A stretch of DNA of 64,000 nucleotides from Aurelia coerulea (GCA_039566865.1 CM076960.1:14360501-14424500); one strand, 5' to 3'. Positions 24,801-39,800 are shown, counted from the first letter of the stretch. Program-made: numbers and translations. Notes: generated by a model not told the origin, from the sequence alone.

Positions 24801-27800
24801 TCACGACATCTATCTGCTACTGGGTGAGTCAGGAAAGCATTAGGATCAAATCTTTAAAAAACATTGCCAGAGGCCGATTAAATTGCTTTCTTCTTGGTAA
24901 CGGCAAAAATTTCGTCCGAACTTCCCGTGAATTTCTTTATATTTTACATTGATTTGGTGCATTGTACAGGGTAGTTTGTGTAAGTTGTAGGTACAATATA
25001 GTTCTAAAATCACTTGGTGAAACTGACCACATCCATAAACCAATAACATAAGGTTTAAACTCAACATAACATAAAACAAATATTGGTATTGCATACAAGT
25101 TTAAGACTGATTGTTGGTTAGGTCGCTCAAAATAGGCACGGTAACTGGCATTACTTTTGTCATGAAGATGCGCAACCAAAATACAATCTGGTTGGCACAT
25201 GACAAGTTCAGTTTCTGCCGCATTGGACGGCAACGCAAAATTCTCCTTCTTCTCACAAAATTTCCTGCAGCCTAAAATCTTGCAAAATGCAGTAAGTATA
25301 GACACAGTCTATCGTAACCACAAAAACATGCCGTGAGGATAGCTACCAACAGCCCTTACGATGCGTCTTCACAACCACTTCTGAAGGAGCTAGGGTGGCA
25401 AACGGTCAGAGAACTTATTGACATGGAAACCGCCAGGATGGTGCACAGGTCCATTAATGAGGAAGCTCCCAATTACCTTACAACTCTGTTCGAAAAGTTG
25501 TCAGATAATAGTGTTAGAGAGCTTCGTAATACTAATACAGACATCAAGCTGCCTCTTCTAAAAACTTCCAGTGGTCAACGGTGCTTTGCTTATAGAGGAG
25601 CACGATTATGGAATAGCCTTAGCGCTGATGTTAAGACAGCGTCCACATTAAATCGATTCAAAGCTGCATATAAAACCAGCAAGTAATCTTTTCGGTCAAA
25701 CTCCTTATTTACATACCAGTTTTATTTTATCTTTATCCTTATACCGGGTGTCTCAAAAAAAGTACTCCCTTTTGACTGAACAAGGCAACAAAACGATAAC
25801 ATTTCGGGACTTTTTGAATTCATGGCTGCATTTGTTGGTCTTCAACTTAAATGTACATACCTTGCATTTTGAAATCGATCATCAAACACCGGAGATATGA
25901 GTTCACAAGGTCAAAATTTGGGGTGCACCTGAAACCAAAGGTTTTGAGAAATGGCCTAGCCATAATTTGACACCAAACAGGTATTTTGCACACGAATTTT
26001 CAACTTTGACCTTTATTTTTTTATTTTTGAAAATATTTATACCTTGAATTACTTCAATTGTTCTTGAAGTGACTTTTCTTTTGGGGAATCGGTCCTTGCA
26101 TTGCATTCGATCCCAAGTGTTTTATATAAAGAAGAGGAAAGGAGCACATGCATGATTGACACCTCAATTCAAAGCGATTAGCGGCTGCAGACAAAGAAAA
26201 TTCTCTCAACCAGTAATTCAAAACAAACAAAGCCGCAAAAGTTTCCCCAAAACTGGTAGGGCAAACTCTCGCCTTGTGCAAGCGAAAGATGGTTTTTAAG
26301 GGAAGTTATGTGCTTATAACGAAAGAAGAAGGGTAAATCTAAAGTTCTGTCGCTTAGATTATGTTTATTTGATTTAGGAGCTGTTTTGTAATCGTTTCAT
26401 TTTAAGCCCTAAAGACGCGAGAATTACGATGCCTTCTGCTCCGCTCCTGAATCAAATAAATATAATCTAAGCGACAGAACTTTAGATTTACCCTTCTTCT
26501 GTCGCTATAAGCACATAACTTCCCTTAAAAACCATCTTTCGCTTGCACAAGGCGAGAGTTTGCCCTACCAGTTTTGGGGAAATTTTTGCGGCTTTGTTTG
26601 TTTTGAATTATTGGTTGAGAGAATTTCCTTTGTCTGCAGCCGCTAATCGCTTGCACATGCACGCTTATTTTGGAGATGTGGCACGACTCTATCATTCTTA
26701 CCACATTTTTACTAAATTTATTTAATCAGCGCCATGTCCATGCATCTTTCATTCTTTTCAAAAGCAAAAAATGAAAACTTAAAGTCTACAGGTACTTTGG
26801 AAAATGTACACGATACAAATCATGATTAGGCCCTTTTTCAAAACCTCTGGTTTTCCGAGCGGGGGTGCACTGTAAATTTTTTGACAATAGAAATTGCGAG
26901 CCTGTGGAAAACTCCGGTGTTTGGTGGACGATTTCTAAATGCAAGGCATGTGCATCTAAGTTGAAGATTGATAAATTTAGCTGTGAAGTCGGGATGTAAT
27001 CTTATTGTTTGGTTACTATCTCCAGTCAAAAGAGGGTACTTTTTTTGAGACACCCAGTATGTAAATTTCAAGATCAGAGATATTTATTTTGTTATTATTT
27101 TACAAGGCAGTTTGGAAATCAGTATTTAACTGTATATTTAATCCTGTTCAAAGAATACAAAATGAAATGAAAAATGAAATGAAACGTTTGTACAAAAACG
27201 GAGAAATTGAAATGTAGCCTCATTGTAAAAAGTACCACGGGGTAACTAGTATACATACCGGTACGGAGCATGCCTCTTTTGGGCTGCCTTTCTTCGGGGA
27301 GAAAATGAATTTTAGGGTGTCATTTTTAGTAAGATCACAAATAGACACAAATTTACGGGTGTCATTTCAAAAGCAAAACTCTTTACGGTATTAGATTTGA
27401 TCTAATTTTATATACTCGGTTGGAATAATGAATATTATCACAATTTTAGAGTATACATTTTGAATGGCCCGTAAATTTTAGGGTATGATTGTTGGAAAAT
27501 TTATAAATTTTAGGGTGAGATTTCATAAGTCAAAATGGCACACCCCCGTTATCTGCCTATTCAAAAATTTTTCATGTGTGCATTTGGCTGAGGTCGTAAA
27601 ACCTTTGTGTACAGAATCTTCAAAGCTGTCACAATATCAAACATTGATGTTTGACTATTTTCAATTGGCAACAACCCATTTCTGATTGAAACAAGTTTAA
27701 AAAATTAGAAATCTTACCTGCTTGAGTGAACAATGTTTTGCGTAATTCTGATGATATTGCAGGGACAATGAAACCATTATCTGTCGTGTATTCTTTACCA

Positions 27801-30800
27801 ACATGTTCCAATGGTACCTGAACTGAATAAAACGGCACAGCATAAAGATGAGACCAAATGAGAATTAAACGTTAAAAGGTGATGGCAAACTCGAACGAGA
27901 CGAAATGTCACATGCAGTAATTATAGTTTACATTCATCTAAAATTTTACAAGAAATTTTAAAAAGATTCGGATGCAAACTGTTTTAAGTCACACTCTGAT
28001 GACGACATAATTCAGAAAGGCCTCAGTGTGATAAATCTTCTTCAATCAATCAATATCAATATTTAAAGTTGGTATTTACAGTAGTATTAAGATAATACTA
28101 ATAATTCTCGTTTTTTTGCATCCGAATCTTTTTACAATTTCTTGTTAAGTACCTTATCTACCAAAGTTAAAATTGTACAATACAGTAGAAAATCGCAGAA
28201 AAGAACCTGTTTTTATAAGAACCTCGAGACTGAAATATAAAATTTTAAACCCCCCTAATTAAGGACCCCAAGAGGCTGGAACAGGGAAAGGTTGTTATAA
28301 AATAGGCTTGAAATTATCAAATCTGAAAATTCCGTGAGCGTAGAAGCATTTATAGGTTGTTTGTGTATTGAACGATCTTTTACAAAAACAAAGCCACATA
28401 CATTTACTTTTCAAACTGAAAATGGTTGCAGACAGTCTGTCCCGTATCTGATTGGCCGCAACAAGTCAGAGCTCAACACAACAGATGTCTTTGTGAATCT
28501 TGACATTTGCAATAAAGGGATGGCTGATAGCTTTCATTTTCTACAGTCGTCGAAAGTCAATAAGATCAGTAGACATTCGATTCTCATATTCTTTATACTG
28601 TCCTTATCACCCAATCACATGCGTGATGGACTGCCTTTAAGAGAACTGTTTAATGGTTCTACTGAAACTACAGTTTTTCATGGGTATCGGATTTCATCTC
28701 CATATCTATTGCCATGAGATCGAAATTCTTTACAGCATTTGCTTGAAAAATCATTCCCTATAACCCTTGAGAGAAATTAATGCCCTTTAACATTGTTGTG
28801 TGTGAGAGATTCTTTGAGATTTGATTGAATGTTTTAGGCCCTTTTTAGCCTGAACGGTTAAATCCTGCAAGAGAAATAACGAACTAATCTGAGAACCTGA
28901 AGGAGAGAAAATAAGTTAATAGCTGCAATAAAGGGCAACGTCGAATTACCAAAAAACGCATTAATTTGTTCTTCACACAAACCGAACTGACGAATGTGCA
29001 ACGAAACGTGTTTTTGGTTGTTCAAAGTTGCTCTTTATTGCAGCTATTGTAATATTTTCTTTCCTTTTAGGGATTCATATTAATTCGTTGTTTCTCTTGC
29101 AGGATTTTTACAGCTTTCCCCCTAGTTACAGGTTTATTGTGGTCGTTATTCTTTTGCATGAGTTAACAGTTTTCTTTCAACAGATTGCAGTGTCTAATTT
29201 TGCATTCGTGGGTTTATTACGATGAGTCTGTTAACTAAGGCCATTTTCAAATTCCGTACCGCAAATCATTTGTTTCAATGACACATTTTAACAAAACCTT
29301 TATGGTCAATTGAACTGATGCAAAAAACATCAGGTGTTATCAAATGTTTCATCTAATCCGCGGTGATTTGCTGCCGACATTTTCTTGAAAAAGAGAATAC
29401 CTGAAAAGGCTCCCAACAGCTGATAACAAAAACCAATAAGACCATCGTGAGCTGTCACTCAAATTTCACAGAAATCGAGCTTTCTGATACATCACAACGG
29501 CAGAGATCCTGAACTGAAAAATATGGCCCCAAAAGACAATGTTGTATTACGCTCGTGCAAAATGCAATACAACTGCTAATGCTAAAATTGTCACTATCTG
29601 TCGTGGATTACTTGGGAAAATTACCGCCGACGGAAGGGTCGATTGGTCCGCGCATTGCACATTGCTGGGTTTCAATACCAATTTATGAAATCGACAAGTC
29701 TTTGCTTCCTCTTCACAACTGTGTTGCAAAACATGGAACATACCGTGAAAGCTGGTTTTGATACGCTTTGGGGATTTTGGGTCTTCGAAAAATCAATATT
29801 CTGATTATGTTATTATAGGCAAAAAATGTTTAATCAATCATTTGGATCCGAGTCAGCCCTTGGGTAACGAATGCTGTTTAGATCGCGTAAAACAACTCCA
29901 TGGATCATTTCTTGTAGCTGTTGAAATATGCAAAGCAAGTTTTTATGAACATAGGGCTCAAATCTTTAAAAGGGTCGGTGTAAAATTCTATTACAGTTTT
30001 TTTAATCAAATAGAGTGGAAAGAACTTAGGGTTTTTGTACTAAAGCTGCCGTGGAAATTCATTGATATCTTGATTAATTTCAAAATGGCGGCATTTATTA
30101 AATTAGCGGCTATGGTGTCATCAAATTTCTGAATCCCCTAAACCAGAAAAGCTACCGATTCCTGCTTGCCACCTTGTTGTAGACCTTCATAAGCTATGGT
30201 TTTCTTGAAAGTGATATCATTTTTCCTCCATTGGTTTAGGATTTACAATGATTTTAATTTTTCCATAAAATTGTCCATGAATTTTGTCAAAAATAATTGA
30301 ATTGCTGCCATTTTGAAAAAAATCTAGATATAAAAAAATGTCCACTGCAGATTTACAGCAAAGTACCATAAGTTCCTTTCAAGCCACTCCATTCAAAGAA
30401 AAATGTCATATAATTTTACACCCACATTTTTTAAGATTTGAAAGATTTGAGCCCTATGCTTGTTTTATGACACGTGGTATTTAAAAAAAAACCTTGCCCA
30501 CTTACTTTGCCTTAACGATACTGGCTCACTCTCCAGAATATTTTCATTTCCTTTATAATTCCTAACAACTGATTTTGTTAATCCTTGGGTGATACTCTCC
30601 TGTAACAAAGAGAATTACATAAGCTGGCTGTAATTTATTTAATGTGCTTTATTGAATTCTCTATTTAAGACAGTTCTCCCTGAGGTAAGACCAACAGAAA
30701 CTTCGCATCTCTGTATTTTGTTAATTGTAATGGTTGCAGGGTCGTCAAGAATATCATGCTCCCCAGGATATCGTTTTTCGTAAATACACTTACCTCACAT

Positions 30801-33800
30801 AAGTATTGCACCACCTAACACAAAATGGCGCCCAAAAGTGTCTTTCAGCCCAACCAACAAAATTTGCATAACAAAAGAATCAGCATTTAAGGGTTTCTCT
30901 ACCGCGTGTTTTGGTAGGAAAAGAATTGTTAATTCGTTTGCTTTTCATTCATAAGTAAAATGAAACGTTAGTTTGTTGATTTCTTTGATAAATTAGCAAA
31001 AACCTCTGGACAACACTGCACAAGATTTTGGGAGCGTAGCTGGAGGAGTAGGCCAAAACAAAATGAGAAACGGATAGATATCTGGGGGCAAAGAAAACAA
31101 AATTTAGTGTTTTCAAATTAAGATTCTGCAAACTTTATCCTCATGATAAAATGTTTCCACTTTGAATGTGATAAAGAAGAAATTTCAAATAAATAACAAG
31201 GCCGTCATTCAATGTAGCTGAACTTGAATTTCTCTAAGGAGGAGTCACGTTAAAAAAACATGCTCCAGTCACTTGTTAAATATCAAAACTATCTTCAAAC
31301 TAAATTAAATCGTAGCGATTTCGTTAAGCACATCAAAATCCATATATTTAAGTGTCAACCACCTGCCTAAAGTCTTCCAGGAAGCAAAATTAATGTTAAT
31401 GTGATAAAAGAGATATCAAGGATATTCTTACCTTGGATTTGTTTCTTTCCATTTTCACTTTGTGTTTATCCTTCTTGCCTTCCTCACGGAAAACTTTTGT
31501 CATAGCTATAAAGTTTGTAGAATCCTAATTCGAAAACTATAAAATATTGTTTTCCTTGCCCCCAGATATCTATCCGTTTCTCATTTTGTTTTGGCCTACT
31601 CCTCCAGCTACGCTCCCAAAATCTTGTGCAGTGTTGTCCGGAGGTTTTTGCTAATTTATCAAAGAAATCAACAAACTAACGTTTCATTTTACTTATGAAT
31701 GAAAAGCAAACGAATTAACAATTCTTTTCCCACCAAAACACCCGGTAGAGAAACCCTTAAGTGCTGATGCTTTTGTTATGTAAATTTTGTTGGTTGGGCT
31801 AAAAGACATTTTTGGGCGCCATTTTGGGTAAGGTGGTGCAATACTTATGTGAGGTAAGTGTATATACTTTTCTAATTGTAAATGTGTATATTGTTTAAAT
31901 GAAAAACTCTACTTGAAGCCAGAAAAATGCAGTTGGTTAATGCTGAACTCTGATCGGTGAACCAAAAAGTTGGTGTGACTTGCTGCCTACAATTACAGTT
32001 AGATTTCAAGACTAAAGTGATAGTACATACCTTAAGTTCTTCAAATACTGCTTTCTTGTCAAATAATGCTAAGTTTCTCTGAAAACAAACAAACATATTT
32101 GATTCGCCAGATGCCGTGGAATGACAACCATAGTGGGGACCACATGACTGAGGGTTCTTTCCTGCTGTTGTTGCCATTTATCAATGCATCTATTTCATAG
32201 TCTATTGACTTTTTAGATTACCAAAAGAAAAAGCGGGTGAGCCAAAAGAAGTGAACACGTTTGGCGGGCTGTGCAACAAAAAGTATGAAGCCGATATTCA
32301 AAACTGAAATGTTAATCTATCAGTCAAAGGCAAGATTAAACTTGACAATTTAATTTGGTAAAATCACTCATCATTTAAACCCAGAAATTAGGAAAAGGCT
32401 GGTATGGGGTTTGAAGGAATGCGAATTCCATGTTCAATTTTAGTCCCTGATTAACTTGCTATCTAAATCAATTCAATACAATTTTCAGTTTCAGAAATAG
32501 AATTTCAATTCCAATGGTAAGTAAATATCATGGACCAAAATACAACGTGAAATTCTAGTTCCCATACAAACGCCTTACCCCACCCCTTACTGCATTTTCC
32601 TGATTTTCAAATCTACAAGATAAGCAATTTTACCAAGCAAAATTTTCATATCTAAGCTAGCCTTTGACCGAAAGGGTCGAAATGCTAAAGAATCGATATG
32701 AATGGACAAAGAGAAAAATTTTTCGTGGTGATTTGGGATCTAGAAATCGATACAATTAATCAATACAATTAATCGATACAATTAATCGATACAATTAATC
32801 GATTTCTAGATCCCAAATCACCACGAAAGAGTGTTCTCTTTCTCCATTCATGCCGATTCTTTAGAAAATTTGATCGACGTTTTTTTATCGTTTTCAGTAC
32901 TTTCGAGAACGAAAATTTAAAGAAACTCAAGTTTAGCTCTAAAAACTGAAAATTTTACAAAAAATTCCAGAATGTAATTCAGGCTTTCTGCTAAAGATTA
33001 AGTCATAAATCTTCAAAATCGGTGCAGTGTACGATTTATCGTGGCCTGCCAAAAGTGCATAGTTTATTTTGGTGCACCCGGTACTATCGTCAGAATTTAT
33101 CATAATATTCAGAATCACTCGATCAGTTGGGGCAGGGGGGCAGTAGCTTAAAATATATAGAACCTTACAGTTTACAATCAACATTTAAAACTGCCATCTT
33201 CAAGATATGAAATGACAGGTAGAGAAAACAATGGAGTGCACAGGACATTCTATTTTGCCAAATTATCTTTTTCTCGTGATTTTACAGCACCTTCTTTGAA
33301 AACACAATTCGCTGTAAATACAACTGAGAATTGTTGCTCAAATAACTGCCTTTAGACGGTGTATGAAGAAGACTACCGGTCGAAAAATCTAAATTTCTCT
33401 CGAACGAAAGGTCTGACGTAAATGTGATAATGATTTTTGGAAAGCCCGTTTCCAACGCTTTCGTACAATGTATAAGGGTTTTCAAAATTGGTCGATGGGA
33501 AATTTCCTAGCAAGAAAAAAGGGAAAGTATATGTGAAAATTATGTCTCTTTCAGACGTTGCTGTAATTATCTGTCTTCGTAAGAAGAAAAAAGTAAACAT
33601 AGACGGGTGTTTCTGATTCTGCAATCAAAAGAAGACGCATTCACAGTGGCATTCACAAATGATTTAACCATTTTCAACAAAAGCAATAATTTTGTCAACA
33701 AAAACCTTTCCACAACGAGAAATCTTTGAGACGCTATCACTGCACCAAGAAGCAACAAATTTCGACTTCTGTTACAAAGCTGAAGAATTTATTTATTCAG

Positions 33801-36800
33801 AACTATGTCTTCTGCTGCCTGCTTCCGTACTCCACGATCAACCACGCCTTAATCAACAAAGACGGCGAACGGCGAAATGTAATTCCAGGCCAAAAGAATC
33901 ACGAGGTGTGTCTATATCGAGAGGAAGGACCAGGGCGCTGCTTCAATAAGCTTAACCTCTCGGCGTTCTAAAACTACCTTCGCTCAGATGCTATGTAGAA
34001 AAATAGAGAGAAAAAAGTTTCATGGCTTCAAGACTTACCTCAAAGTCAAAATCAGTTTTATAGTGATCACTATCATCCCCAAGGGTTTGTTCATTTTTAT
34101 TTTGTTTTCTACTAGTTTTCTCTTTTCCCGTTTGGTATTTTTTACTGGACTGCTGCAGTTCTGGGCTATTCCGATATTTTTGTTCCCCTGCAAGACAAAA
34201 ACAAAAAATTCATAGGGTAATAAGAGCAACTCTTTAGACTCTTTGGAGCATAGGGCTCAAATCTTTAAAAAGGTCAGTGTAAAATTCTATAACAGTTTCC
34301 TTTGAATTAAATGGCTTGGAAGGAGATTCGGGTGTTACCTGCCATGGAAATAAATCTTTAACCAGAAAACATATACTGATTTCTGCTTTGCACCATTTGA
34401 AAGTTGTATGATTTTTCCTCCTTTGGTTTAGGATTTACGATGATTTAAATGCTTTCAAAATTTTCCATCAAATTTTCAAAAATCTTGAAATTGCCGGCAT
34501 TTTGAAAAAAATCAAGATATCATAAAATTTCCACGGCAGATTTACAGCAAAGTAATTCAATTCAAAGAAAAATCGAATACAATTTTACACCCACCTTTTT
34601 AAAGATTTGAGCCTAATGGTACTCTTTGGTATCCTTTGAGTTCACCCAATCATTGCATTGCCTTGGGTCTTATTGTCACATGGTTTTTTATTTTCGTTTG
34701 TTCTTCTGGCGCAAAATTGGCTTGTTTGCATCATTCATTTGTTTTTGCACAAACCAAGCAGACGAGTTTGTGGCAAAACGCGTTTTTGGTTATTCCACGT
34801 TATTCTATTATTGCTCGTTATTGCAGCCATTAACTTATTTTCTCTCCCTTCAGGGTTTCAGGATAAACGTTGTTATTCTACCGGGTGAGTCACAAAAAAG
34901 AATCCCCGTTTGAAAGGTCACGGCTCCCTGGATATCAAAACAATGATATCGGCAAATATATAGTTTATACTAGAAATGTTCAAATCTACTATAAAATTTA
35001 CCTGACTGAAATCGGCTACTCCATTCTGAAATTATGAGAGATTTTCTCCAGAAAGCCTCTTCAAAAAACCTTCAAAACGTGCCCAAACTCATGAACAGAT
35101 TTCCCTAACATTTCTGCCTTACAATGCCTTACAGCAATGACTCGTGAACGCTTTAGCACGTGCTATCCTCTTGGGAGGATGAACAAGTCCTCCCCCAGGT
35201 ATCGATGACCTATTCAGGGGGGTTCCATTCTCCTAAGAGGACAAAATACATGAATTTATGTGAGTGTCATCAATTTTAGGAAGGAAAATATGCTCATTGT
35301 TTTCATTCGTTTTTGCAGGTTTTTTGAAGGGGCTTTCTGCAGAAAATCACCCATATCCACGGGAAGGAATGGCCGATTAAGGCCGGGTAAATTACTGAAC
35401 CTAATTGAACATATTGGCAATAAAACAAGACATTTTTCAATATTATTGCTTTGATATTCATGGAGCAGTGGCCTTCCAAGCAGGGATACTTTTTTCTGAC
35501 TCACCCGGTATTACAGGAGTTAAAGGTTTCATTCCGCAGATTACAGCGACTAATGTTGCATTTGTGGGTTTATCACGATGAGTCTATTATTTGAGGCTAT
35601 TTTTAAGAGCATCTCACTGATGGATCTGCTTGCCTCTGCGACCATCCAAGTACAGTACAGTTTGAATCAACATCAGTGAAAAAACATTAGAATTTTTTCT
35701 ACATATCCCTGGATAAAAAGGCAAGTGATTGAGAACTAATACAGTAATCTTGCTCACAATGTCAGTACAAGAATCTTCAAGAATACTTCAAAATTCTTAA
35801 AATTCTGATAAAAATTCATTCATCCATATGACATCATCTTTCTGCAATACTTTCTTAATTAAGAAATCTGACAAGGACTACAAATATTATCAAAAGCTCT
35901 TAAATCTTCAGCAGGAAACCATGCTAATTTTCCACAAGGCCTCTACTGTAACAGAATAAGAAATCTTTACTTTTTTCTGTAAATTCTTTCTTCTTAGATT
36001 TTGGCTCTGCTTCCTCAGGTTGAATAGTTTGTTTCTACAATCAAAGAAATCGAAAATATTTGTCAATGCAGAGAACGTCTATTTTAAATCTTGAAGAGTA
36101 AAATCATAGCATAATATCTTTAAAGCAACATAAGCAGTCTTCCAATTTAGTTTTCAAATTTGAAGCTAAAAACTGGCATCATTTCCCAATTGCCCTTAAA
36201 GGGGCTGTACAACCTGTCCTCTTTGTGTGGCGGCTCTGCTTGACAAATCATTGAATGTGTTTAGGCTAAACACAACATAGCTAATGGCACTTTTGCACAG
36301 AGAATAGTAATCCAAACTATCTGCAACAATCTCGGTGATCGCAGCTTTGGTGGAGGATTTGTTCTATTTTTCTAATGCCGAATATTTCAAAAGTTCCATC
36401 ACATTTCATTGACATAGACAAGAAAACAATGAAACTTACGTAGAAGCTTTGATGAAACTGGCCGCCATTAAAAACCCAAGGCTTTAGTCGTGTGCACGGG
36501 CTGTCCTGTACTTTCCGACTGTTTTCGAAAATCTTGCACACCCCTTTTAAAATACAGTTTGCACAAACTTTGCATTCAGTTTGCATTGAGCACTATATTC
36601 TATTGCCCTTTTGGATTTTCCAAGCTTGGAATTTATGCATATTTTGCATGTATACAAAAAGCACCAAACAAATTGTTACAAACTGGACTGATGCAAAAAT
36701 CAAACACTTTACAAAAAATTTAAAATTTCCTAAATCTGAAAAATACTCACAGAACTTTGTGCAAACTTTGCACAAATTTGCTGCAAACTAAATGAAAACT

Positions 36801-39800
36801 AAATGCAAACCCTATTATTTACCGTGGGTGGTCTTTTGGTTTCAATCCCCTCATAAGCCCTCTCAAGAATCTCTAAGATTAAATAAGCCACCTTGGGGCT
36901 TAACAAAGCTCTCACAGTACCCACTTTAAATCTGAATCCCGAGCACTAGACCTCGGTAGGATTTTCAATTCACAATTTAAAGCAAATTTTCTGCAAGACA
37001 AGTATTGCTATCATAGTGTAATAATAAAACAAACCTTTTTGGTGGGTAAATGTTTCATTAAGATTCTGAGATCATCTATGTCATCACCTCTTATTCTCAT
37101 ACTGGAAACAGCAAGAGGTGTTCCATTCAACAACACTAGAGACAAAATAAAAAAACGTTGCATTACAGTGATGTACATCCCAAAATTGCAAGGCATTAAA
37201 AAGAAACACCTGTCAGTCAAGCCTGGTTCCCATATGATCACAACGCTTGGTGAGGCGTTGCTGAAGCAGTATTGGAAACACGTTAGGGGTGATTGCGATA
37301 AATAGAAACATTTTCTGAACAATCTCACAAATATTTCCAGCCAGATGAGGACAGGATGGGGACATTGAGATTAGTTAAACTTTTTCAACCGTCAGCTTAC
37401 TGTTGCAGACTGCTGCGATCATTACTTTTTATGGAAACAGGATTTTTGGCTGCACAGTGACGTCAGAGATTGTGCAAAAAAGATCCCTGATCGGTCAGCA
37501 ATAGAAAATTATGGATAAGATAGTGATGGGGGGGGGGGGCATTTGACCAAGATGCAATGCGTTTTATAATGGAATCAACAGCGATTCTATAGAGATTTGA
37601 TCATCGAAGGCAATGCATCTTGGTCAAGCCCCCCCCCCCCCCCCAAATACCATCTTTTCACTAATCACCTATTTAAGTCTACAGCCAGTTGATTTCCAAA
37701 TAATACCACTTTTTAGAACCATTTGTCTAGAGATTAGTCTTGGAAAGTAGTTGACAGTACCATTTTGATAATGCCTGCATTTCCAAAATTTGGCAGCGAA
37801 ACCCCTCTACATGCATCAAAAAGCCTTGCTCAAAACTTTCAAGAATTTTGGATATTCTATTTTGGTGTATGGGTAATTCCGTATAGCTTCATCAGATGGA
37901 TGTCAAGTCATGTTTGAGAAATCTTCTTGAATTTTTTCTATAGCAAGGTAATGAGGAGTTGATCCTAGATATTTAATTTCAGCTCGATATCTCGCTTGGT
38001 TGACGAGCAATAATTTATTGAACTTGTGGCCCATTTGTCAGTAAGGTGTCACTTTTCATGAGGCAGTATGTTTGAGACACAATAAAACCATAATAACATA
38101 TTTTTAGAACCATTTCCACTTTTCAGGTGCTTTATATAGTTGTTAGGTTCACGAAAAAGTCAAATTCCAGGAAACTATCAAAATCGCTTGGATGTATAAT
38201 TGCTTCAAAATCACACAACTGTCATTTGTTGATGTATAAGAAATGATGTACCCACGTTTTTCGGTAATTATATCTTTTAATACATAAATACTGGCAATTT
38301 ACTAGCTAGTGCCATGAAACTGTGCCCAATGAAGGATAGAATAAAAATGAAACTACATTGTTTCATACATCAATGTGTCCTGTTAAGGCCAATGCAGTAT
38401 TGATTAGATTGCTCTAACCACATGTTTTGGGGAAATTTTGTCGACTTTCAAAAAATATTTTCAAGATTTTTGTTCAAGCGAAAATTTCTGAAGTTGGTTC
38501 TTTATAATGTGCACATATGGAGGTATGCCTGAATGTGGAAAGAATCAATTTTATACTTTCACAAGATGTATATTTAGCCCTTTCAAATGGCTCTAAATCA
38601 AAAATGGCAGATATATGCTATGTTCAGCTGCCTGAAACCATGTGGTCCCAAATCATCATCGCCTTAGGAAAAATTGTGCTGGTTTTCTACCTTGAGTTCT
38701 CATTATGAGGCAATTCCAGAGGTCTAACGAGAATCGGAAGTCTGTCAATTTTGATTATGAAGTAGGTATCGTTAGCAAAAGTGAATTTTGTAGCTTTATG
38801 TGTGATACACATGTTTCATTCGCCCGTTGATTAAAAATGTTCACTGTAATTTCAAGAATGTAGATACAGTTGTTGCATCACATGCATTTCTAGATTTTGA
38901 GACAAATTTAGCATCAATAGTGATTACCAAAGATTACCGTCTGTGCTTGATCTAGCATTTCTAATGGGATCGTACAAACAGTGGAATTTTGAATCCATTT
39001 ACATCACATGCATCAAGAGATTTTGAGCCATATAAAGTATTAGTTATAACTACCAAATGGTTGCCCTTGGTGCTTGATCTATAATTTCTAATGGGAGCGT
39101 ACAAACAGCGGAATTTTGAATCCATTTGCATCAGATGCATCTCGAGATTTTGAGCCATATAAATTATTAGTTATAATTACCAAATGGTTGCCCTTGGTGC
39201 TTGATCTATCATTTCTAATGGGATCGTACAAACAGTGGAATTTTGAATCCATTTACATCACATGCATCTCGATATTTTGAGCCATGTAAAATATCAGTTG
39301 TAATTACCAAATGGTTGCCCTTGGTGCTTGACCTATCATTTCTAATGGGAGCGTACAAACAGTGGCATTTGAATCCATTTGCATCAGATGCATCTCGAGA
39401 TTTTGAGCCATATAAAATATCTGTTATGATTACCAATTGGTTGCCCCTTGTGTTTGATCTACTATATCTAATACCAGGGTACAAACAGTGGCATTTTGAA
39501 TCCATTTGATGATGCATCTGTAGGGCTCTGTTGCTAACAGAGTGAACCCCCTGTTGTGGACAATACGAACATAACAAACATACTGTTGTCACAACAGAGA
39601 ATATTTTGATCATGTTCTTGTGCTAATGTGTTGTGTAGAATGTCGTAAAGGGAATAGGTCTTAGTCTTTGTATTGTGTTTGAGTTGTATATGTATTGGGT
39701 TTTGATTAGCTTTTTATAATAGTCTTCGAGTTCTGTTGATGAGATAAGAGTAAAAATATGGACAAGACATAATATCTATGAATCGAACCTGCATTGCATG

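Noticed and set aside
26543..26725. Frames starting [13 protein letters not shown] (also 26054-26281, 49706-49915 and 50177-50542)
   Set aside because: They are transposon arm sequence present in mirrored pairs. I kept them only as an observation.
28334..28717. 127-codon plus-strand frame
   Set aside because: No family resemblance, antisense to EDC3, no splice or promoter signals. An open frame of this length is expected by chance in 64 kb.
31501..31516. Acceptor TTTATAG next to the exon 6 ATG
   Set aside because: It would leave two extra bases and break the frame from exon 5. The AATTAG acceptor at 31525 keeps phase 0.
33692..33971. Overlapping 81- and 85-codon frames
   Set aside because: Two frames over the same bases, with no recognisable motif and no splice sites.
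38517..38708. 63-codon frame, identical in 47627-47818
   Set aside because: It is identical because it lies in mirrored arms of a foldback element. No domain is recognisable.
38930..39514. CRISPR-like array
   Set aside because: The 127-bp units are head-to-tail without unique spacers, in animal DNA. The same applies to the 96-, 103- and 290-bp arrays.
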